DNA of 64,000 nucleotides, taken from Guyanagaster necrorhizus. Its lineage: Eukaryota > Basidiomycota > Agaricomycetes > Agaricales > Physalacriaceae. The notes under the pieces are model-generated. The model was not told the DNA's origin. It saw only the letters and a program-made list of their open reading frames with translations, and did no database searches. Positions 58,655 through 64,000 of the stretch are shown here, piece after piece. Each line of letters begins with the position of its first letter. The first letter of the stretch is position 1. The stretch covers positions 1,614,413-1,678,412 of the forward strand of contig NW_025064887.1 in assembly GCF_019112545.1 (NCBI RefSeq), given 5' to 3'. Both the position numbers and the translations under genes were made by a program.

Positions 58655-59906
58655 TTATCTCTTCATTAAAATCATTGTCTCAATAGCTCAATTAAAGAAA
58701 AGTTTATAGTCATAAATAACTATGTCAGCATTCATACTATGCTCACTGACCCATTGATTTGATTTTAATCTATATCCTTTCCATTTGATAAGGTATTCAA
58801 TATGCAAGTTGGGTCCAATACTACAGTGTCTATGAATTTTTCAGATTCAGTGATTAAGGACTTGCTCAATCTTATAGTGTTCTTCATCTTTGATCAGATC
58901 AGACTCAAAAGAAGGTGAGACTTTTTAGTTGAAAAATACAGACAGCATATATAGAGAGAGAAGAGATTCTAATACATTGCTTGTCAAAGCCCTTGGAGTC
59001 ATCAGTAATGACATCCCTTGGTCTGGGTTCTCTCAAGAGCTGCTTTTTGCATTTCAGAAGTTTTAGCTTTGCTAGGCATGATGCATCTCATTTATAGTTA
59101 TATTTGTTTATAGATTTCTTCAGTTTTTGTAGTTCATGCAATGTGTGTCTTAGTTCATTATATGATATGTAAGCTACCATATATGCAACTAGACATATGG
59201 TACAGTGTAGATCAATTTCTGTTTCCTCTTCTGCCCAGTGTTTTGACTCAGCTCAAGAGCCAATCAGTGTTCAAGATATCTGCTTAGGACATATACTGTT
59301 GCTTTTATCTAGAATTTTTTGTGCTGTTGTTTGCAGAAAAGGCAGCCAGAAAAGGGCACATTAGAATAGAATTCTGGAATACTAGATGGACCTTTCACAT
59401 GAACAGCAATGTGAGCCAATAGATGGAGGCACCAATCTTCTTTATAATGGGAAAAGATCCTGTACATTTATCAGCAAGCTTTTTCTTTAGATACAGGAGA
59501 TAGAGATTAGTGGTGTCAAGTCAGACATAATTGCCAATCTTATACTAGATAGTGGGATATTGGGATTTATTATATTGATGCTTCATTGTGGTGGCAGTCT
59601 TTTCAAGTGCAGCCTTTATCTCTTCATGGATCTTGACTATCTGTTTCATAAATGTTGTAAAAGCAGATGTCAAGACAGAACACTGAGAGAAGATGGTGAT
59701 ATGAGGGTGTCAGCTATAATTGACAAAGAATAAAGTTTTACCTGTTGTTGAGTGTATATAATTGTTATATTGAAAAGCTGTGAGTAGTAGCCAGTCAACT
59801 CAATCATCCTGTCAATGATTGATAAACATCCAAATATACTTTTCTACTTTCTGATTGACTCACTTCATCTGTCTATCAATTTGAGAGTGATAGGTGATAG
59901 AAGTGT
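58655..59906 (-). pseudogene. Element K chromodomain and integrase C-terminal half
   Basis: The reverse polypurine tract is followed by chromodomain and linker (58700-59000), then a degraded stretch. The integrase C-terminal module comes next (IGNYVWLDTTNLYLLYLKKK near 59540-59480, a QIVKIHEEIKAALEKTATT-like helix near 59650-59570) and the core end (HSQIDRQMK, stop TGA at the Arg site, VNQKVEKYIWMFINH, about 59890-59810). It is cut at 59906 by element M. Confidence 0.72.
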
Positions 59907-61828
59907 TAATATACACTCTCTATGTTCAGATATGTAAATTTGTGAAATTTGAGACTATATAGACTATCTATCAGTCTACTATACATGTAACAGAGAATAA
60001 AGCTAGAGTACAAAGAAACATAGCCATTATGATACTAAACTGAAGTAACAATAAACAGAGTGTATGGCCTAGTGATAGATTAATATCAAAGAGGTTAGAC
60101 TACACATGAGGTCTCAGCACTTGGCCTTAAACATGCTAATATCATTATAAGAAGATATGCTAAAAATAAAAAGAATACAATTGAAATATGATCAGCACTT
60201 CTGATTACATTGATCAAGGATGCACATTCATTGATATACTGATGGAACATATCTTAAAACAGAAAACTGAGACCCAAAGAAAAGTATTTAAATAACTGGA
60301 TGCTGAACAGAGAAATAGAATAATGACAACAAAGTAATAAATAGAGAAATACTACTAAAGATGAATAGCATACATAACATTCAGAGACTTGCACATGTAA
60401 TTATGGTGCCTTTGCACATATAACACTGTGAAGGACTCTGCATTATACTGAGATATGATACATACCCATTGAATGAATTAATTGATGCATGCTAAACTAG
60501 AAGTGGTATATATTGTGAGTCAGATAAAATATCCAGACTCTCAGAAAGAGAATATAGTCATTGTAGCTGACTCCAGATATGAGAGATAATCTTGGAGGGC
60601 CTAAAACAGTTCTCTGATGTCAGAATGCTTTATTGGAAGAATAAAAAAGCAAGCAGATCTGGCTAGGCCAACTAGCTGATGTCAAATCATGAGAGAACAG
60701 CAGGCATAGTCCTGTTCCAGAATAGAATAAGCATGGCAACTGTGATGTGTGTGTAAATAATATCTGTAAGATTCAGAACAAAGTCTTATATATTGAAGAT
60801 ACTATAGTAGGATTGTATTAGTAAGTACTGCAATAGAATATTTAAATGCCATATTGTATAAGTAGAATACAAGTTTCTAACCCCCATAGTTGCAGTGTAT
60901 TAGGCACAGAAAGCCTTGCACCCTAGCTCTGGATTTGTGTTTGTAACTTTAGATAAGAGAATAGACTTGTTATTGATATCATTAAGAGAGATCTGAGAAC
61001 TGTGTAAGGCATTGAAGCTCACATGAAACTCTAGTTTGATCTGATAAGAGGTTTTAAATTGTGTTCTATTCTGAAAATAAGAGAGCAGTGTCTGAAGGAC
61101 ACTATCTTAAATTTTTAAGGAATTTGTGATGTGAGAGACTATAAGTAGCAGAGGTTCAAACCCTTTGAGTCTGTCAGATGGGGTTTTTCAGTTTATTTCC
61201 ATGGGTTGGCAAAGGTTCAAACCCTTTAGCCTGTGGACAGCATTATTTGTGATATTTCTGCAGATTAGCAGAGGTTTAAACCCTCTGGGTCTGTTGGATG
61301 GTATTTATTGAGTTTTGTGTCTTTGAATCACATAGGTTTGAATCCTGTAAGTCTATGATCAGTTTAGAAGCTTATGTACAGAGATTCAAACTCTTTAGCA
61401 CTTGTAGATGTGTTTGTGATTAGTCTCTGCTTAGAGTGCTAAACTTTGAATCATGCATTGTATGTGTTAGGAATTTAGAATTGATCTGAGCTGTGCTTGA
61501 AATCTTTTGAGAGTTTTGTGAGAGTGTTTCGAAGTATTATATTGAGCTACAGTATTCTTTGCCTTGAGGTCTAGCAACATCTGTTGCCACCTTTTGTTTT
61601 GAGTGAAAAGCTTTAAGACTTAGAGAGATCTAGGACTGCTATACATTTGCTATTGCTATTCACATGCAATGGATTCATTAGAGAAGACAATTATATTTGC
61701 TGTTACTATTTTATCACATTATAGTCCCTCCATAAACTAAGAGTATTGTGTGTGTTAGTATGGGTGTAATCAGTGGATAGCACTCTGCTGCATCTATTTT
61801 CACCTTGCACACTTACAGAACCTTTTCA
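59907..61828 (+). repeat. LTR3 copy 4, 5' LTR of element M
   Basis: About 1922 bp, starts TAATATACACTC (from TGACATAC) and ends AGAACCTTTTCA. It is followed after two bases by a TGG-type primer site and then gag, which is why LTR3 is taken as an LTR. Longer than copy 1 mainly because of extra tandem units. Confidence 0.75.
61145..61410 (+). repeat. Tandem GGTTCAAACCC-type units in LTR3 copy 4
   Basis: Five units about 50-60 bp apart: GAGGTTCAAACCCTTTGAG, AAGGTTCAAACCCTTTAGC, GAGGTTTAAACCCTCTGGG, TAGGTTTGAATCCTGTAAG and GAGATTCAAACTCTTTAGC. Undoing CpG decay gives the palindrome GGTTCGAACC. Confidence 0.6.
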
Positions 61829-61830
61829 TC

Positions 61831-61846
61831 TGGAGCCCATTACAAG
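61831..61846 (+). other. tRNA-type primer-binding site of element M
   Basis: TGGAGCCCATTACAAG begins two bases after LTR3, the usual spacing. TGG would pair with a tRNA CCA end. The tRNA cannot be named from sequence alone. Confidence 0.55.
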
Positions 61847-62379
61847 GGGAGGGGAATAGTTTTAAGTAAATACAATTGGATTTGAAAGAGATCCACCTAT
61901 GCAATTGTTTTAACTGCATGAATAATTATTCAAGCTTTCCTTCTCCTAGAGCAAATCTGCTAGTGAAAATGCATTGTGTGATTTTCCAGTGGGGCTTATA
62001 CTTATTGAAAGTCAGAATAGCTGAAATAAATTAAACTCAAGAGCTAAGAACTAAAGCAGAAAAAGCAGCAAGTGAAATATATCTACCACCAATTTACTCT
62101 CTTACCTCATGATCACAAAGTCAGAATACCTTGAGAACAAAGCTTGCTATGCAGAAACTCAGGAGTGAAGCAGAATTACAGCTCACTCCAGTTTCTGATT
62201 CTAAGTTTAGTCTTTTTTGATATTGAATCAATTCCAGTGAAGATAACTCTTCAGTAATTGTACCACTCTCTATTTTGAACTTGCAACCTACTTTAAGCTA
62301 AAATCAGGATCTGACAATCTTCAGTGATACAGAGATTGCAATTATAGCACCATCAATGTGAAAACCAAATAAAAAAGCA

Positions 62380-62876
62380 GCACTATGCTTTGAGAGTTTC
62401 TCTGATCTGAAGGAACTTGAGTGCTTCTTCTTGAGATTATAAGACCTCTTTGACAAGTGTGTGGTTGATGATGACAAAGAGAAAAATAAAGTAGCAATAT
62501 CCTATATGGATATTAAGACAGAGCACCAGTAAAAAGTACTTTTTAGCTTTGCTGCTGGTGAAAAATATAAAGACTTCAAATCTGAAGTTTTAGATTGTTA
62601 CAATAGCATATGAGACAGTAATAAAAATGTGATTTTGGAGCTGAAAAGGCTAGTACATCATTATGACATAGCTCAGATTAATAACAAAAGTCAGTTCATG
62701 GCATTCAAAAGAGAGTTTCAAGTACTCACATTCATGCTAAGCAAAAGACTATCAAACAGAGAACTAGTTGATTCATTTCTGGCATCTATGTCTGACAAGC
62801 TGTATGGGTCAATTAAGTTACAGCTAGAGTGATTACTGCCTCTCACAGAATTAATGAGACAAGAAAATGCTGATCC
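62380..62876 (+). pseudogene. Element M gag remnant (second Gypsy lineage)
   Basis: Reads LKELECFFL-like, DLFDKCVVDDDKEKNKVAIS, YMDIKTEHQ, a stop, then FSFAAGEKYKDFKSEVLDCY. An open stretch follows (62629-62832) with LELKRLVHHYDIAQINNKSQ, FMAFKREFQVLTFMLSKRLS and NRELVDSFLASMSDKLYG. The order (LxxFL, YxxxxxxxxW, W/F-x2-FK-x-E-V-x2-Y, LV-x8-NREL) is a Retrotrans_gag capsid of the kind found with the element I type of pol. 61850-62380 is degraded leader. It is cut by LTR L at 62877. Confidence 0.68.
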
Positions 62877-63400
62877 TGTTATAATTTTTCCTATTTTCTT
62901 TTCTTTTCTTTTCTTTTATTTGGAATTAATCCCTATTTCTGCTTAGTCAGAGTGCCTAGCCAGTGCTTAGGACCATGAGAGAGCTTAGTCAGCTCACAGC
63001 ACCACTCAGGTTCTGCTACACTGCTGTGTGCTGTTTAATGACAGAAGACCTGCTTTGTCATTGCACAGCAGTAACAGCAGTAACAGCTCAACAGCAGACA
63101 ATACACTTTTGTAGATATCTTAGTGACATTGAACAAAGTGCTCTATAGTGCCAGAACAAACAATTAGGCAGTTATATCTTTAGAGCAGACAATAATTAGT
63201 ATATAAGTAGTGTAGCTCTCACTATAGTAATTCCAGCTTTGAGCTAAAGTTTATTCTTCACTATTTACTCTTGAACAACTTGTAAACACCTTGACTACAC
63301 AGTGCCAATAATGCATGAGTGGACTTGATTGTTTTATCCAAAGTGCAAGATAGCAGTCATTTATCACATGTTATTGATCACATGGAATTTAGGCTTAACA
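62877..63400 (+). repeat. 5' LTR of element L (LTR1, long subfamily)
   Basis: 524 bp, TGTTATAATTTTTCC...GGCTTAACA, closest to solo LTR H. AGCTTTGAGCTAAAG lies near 63235. Left flank GATCC. Confidence 0.88.
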
Positions 63401-63630
63401 ATTAGCTTGAAGCTTCTAGCTTCTCTTTCTCAAGCCCAATTATGCTGAGAAACCAAATGCCCTCTGCACTTAATTCTTCAGACCCAAACTTTACCTATGA
63501 GTTCTTCAAACTTCTTGCTTCTATCATTAGAATATTGATAGGCTTATTGGTGATTATATAGCTGTGCCATGGATGCCAATCAATTACTGCCTGAGCAATT
63601 CATCACTATCAAGAGTTCCAATGTATCCAC
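63401..63630 (+). pseudogene. Element L primer site and gag leader
   Basis: TTAGCTTGAAGCT at 63402-63414 is the self-priming site. The following leader aligns with 2690-2900 in element A and 12270-12460 in B (FFKLLASIIRILIGLLVII-like segment). It is cut by the inverted LTR3 at 63631. Confidence 0.72.
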
Positions 63631-64000
63631 TGAAGAGGATCTGAGCATGCACAAAATGAAAATGGATACAGCAGAGCATTATCCACTGTTCATACTCACA
63701 CCAACACACACACAAAACTCTCAGTTCATGGAGAGATTATAATGCAATAAAAGTAGCAATCAAAAAATATAATTGTTTTCTTCAATGAGATCACAGCACA
63801 TGAACAGTAATAGTGCACTTACAACAGTCCAAGGCCTTTTTAAGTCTCAAAGCTTTTCATTTTATCAAAACAAGAGGTGGCAACTGGTGTTGCCAGACCT
63901 CAAGGCAAAGGGTACTGCAGTTCAATACAATATGTCAAAACACTCCTTCAAAACTCTCAAATGGTTCTAAGCACAGCTCAGATCAACTCAAATCCCTAAC
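63631..64000 (-). repeat. LTR3 copy 5, inverted, runs off the window
   Basis: Opens TGAAGAGGATCTGAG, the reverse complement of the LTR3 3' end, and continues past 64000. Left flank ATCCAC. Confidence 0.78.

Noticed and set aside
1..64000. CRISPR arrays, rRNA operon, bacterial promoters, telomere repeats
   Set aside because: No regularly spaced direct repeats with unique spacers, no rRNA-like conserved segments, and no TTAGGG-type arrays were seen.

Overview
The window looks like heterochromatin-like DNA from a filamentous fungus, most likely a mushroom-type basidiomycete. The evidence is many fragments of chromodomain Ty3/Gypsy retrotransposons, a second Gypsy lineage whose reverse transcriptase resembles elements I know from Agaricomycetes, a Plavaka-like DNA-transposon remnant, and host-type exons separated by short (about 45-60 nt) GT-AG introns. 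No bacterial operon, rRNA, tRNA or CRISPR array was seen. The DNA is AT-rich and almost devoid of CpG: by eye I found only about fourteen CG dinucleotides in 63 kb. Arg codons and other CpG-bearing sites appear as TG or CA derivatives, so every coding region is broken and nothing here looks able to make an intact protein.

Layout. Pieces of one apparently continuous multi-exon gene on the minus strand lie at 32571-32805, 22205-22523, 10397-11775 and 1-2208. They are separated by three retrotransposon blocks with target-site duplications: element A (2209-10391, TATAG), composite B/C (11776-22204, AACAT) and element D (22524-32570, CTAAG/CTGAG). Next come a truncated minus-strand element E (32806 to about 34650), a Plavaka-like fragment (about 34740-36122), and element F (36123-45889), which holds two solo LTRs and a large foreign LTR. 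From 45890 to 53884 there are a partial minus-strand element N, the pol of a different Gypsy lineage (I), and an intron-rich coding-like stretch, all on the minus strand. From 53885 to the end there is a staircase of insertions, each interrupting the previous one: LTR3, LTR2, J, K, M, L, LTR3. The right halves are not in the window.

Three LTR families recur. LTR1 (about 450-525 bp, TGTTA...TAACA, seventeen copies) belongs to the chromodomain elements. Its predicted transcript start, AGCTT(C/T)(G/A)AGCTAA, is the reverse complement of the site just inside the 5' LTR, which points to Tf1-like self-priming. LTR2 (about 1.3-1.4 kb, TGATGTGC...GCATATCA) has four copies; one contains the 775-base assembly gap. 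LTR3 (about 1.8-1.9 kb) has five copies, carries repeated GGTTCAAACCC-type units, and in one case is followed by a TGG-type primer-binding site and a different gag.

The elements once encoded gag (capsid, zinc knuckle) and pol (protease, reverse transcriptase, RNase H, integrase with chromodomain). What remains records invasion, nesting and CpG decay. All identifications come from reading motifs; no database search was possible.
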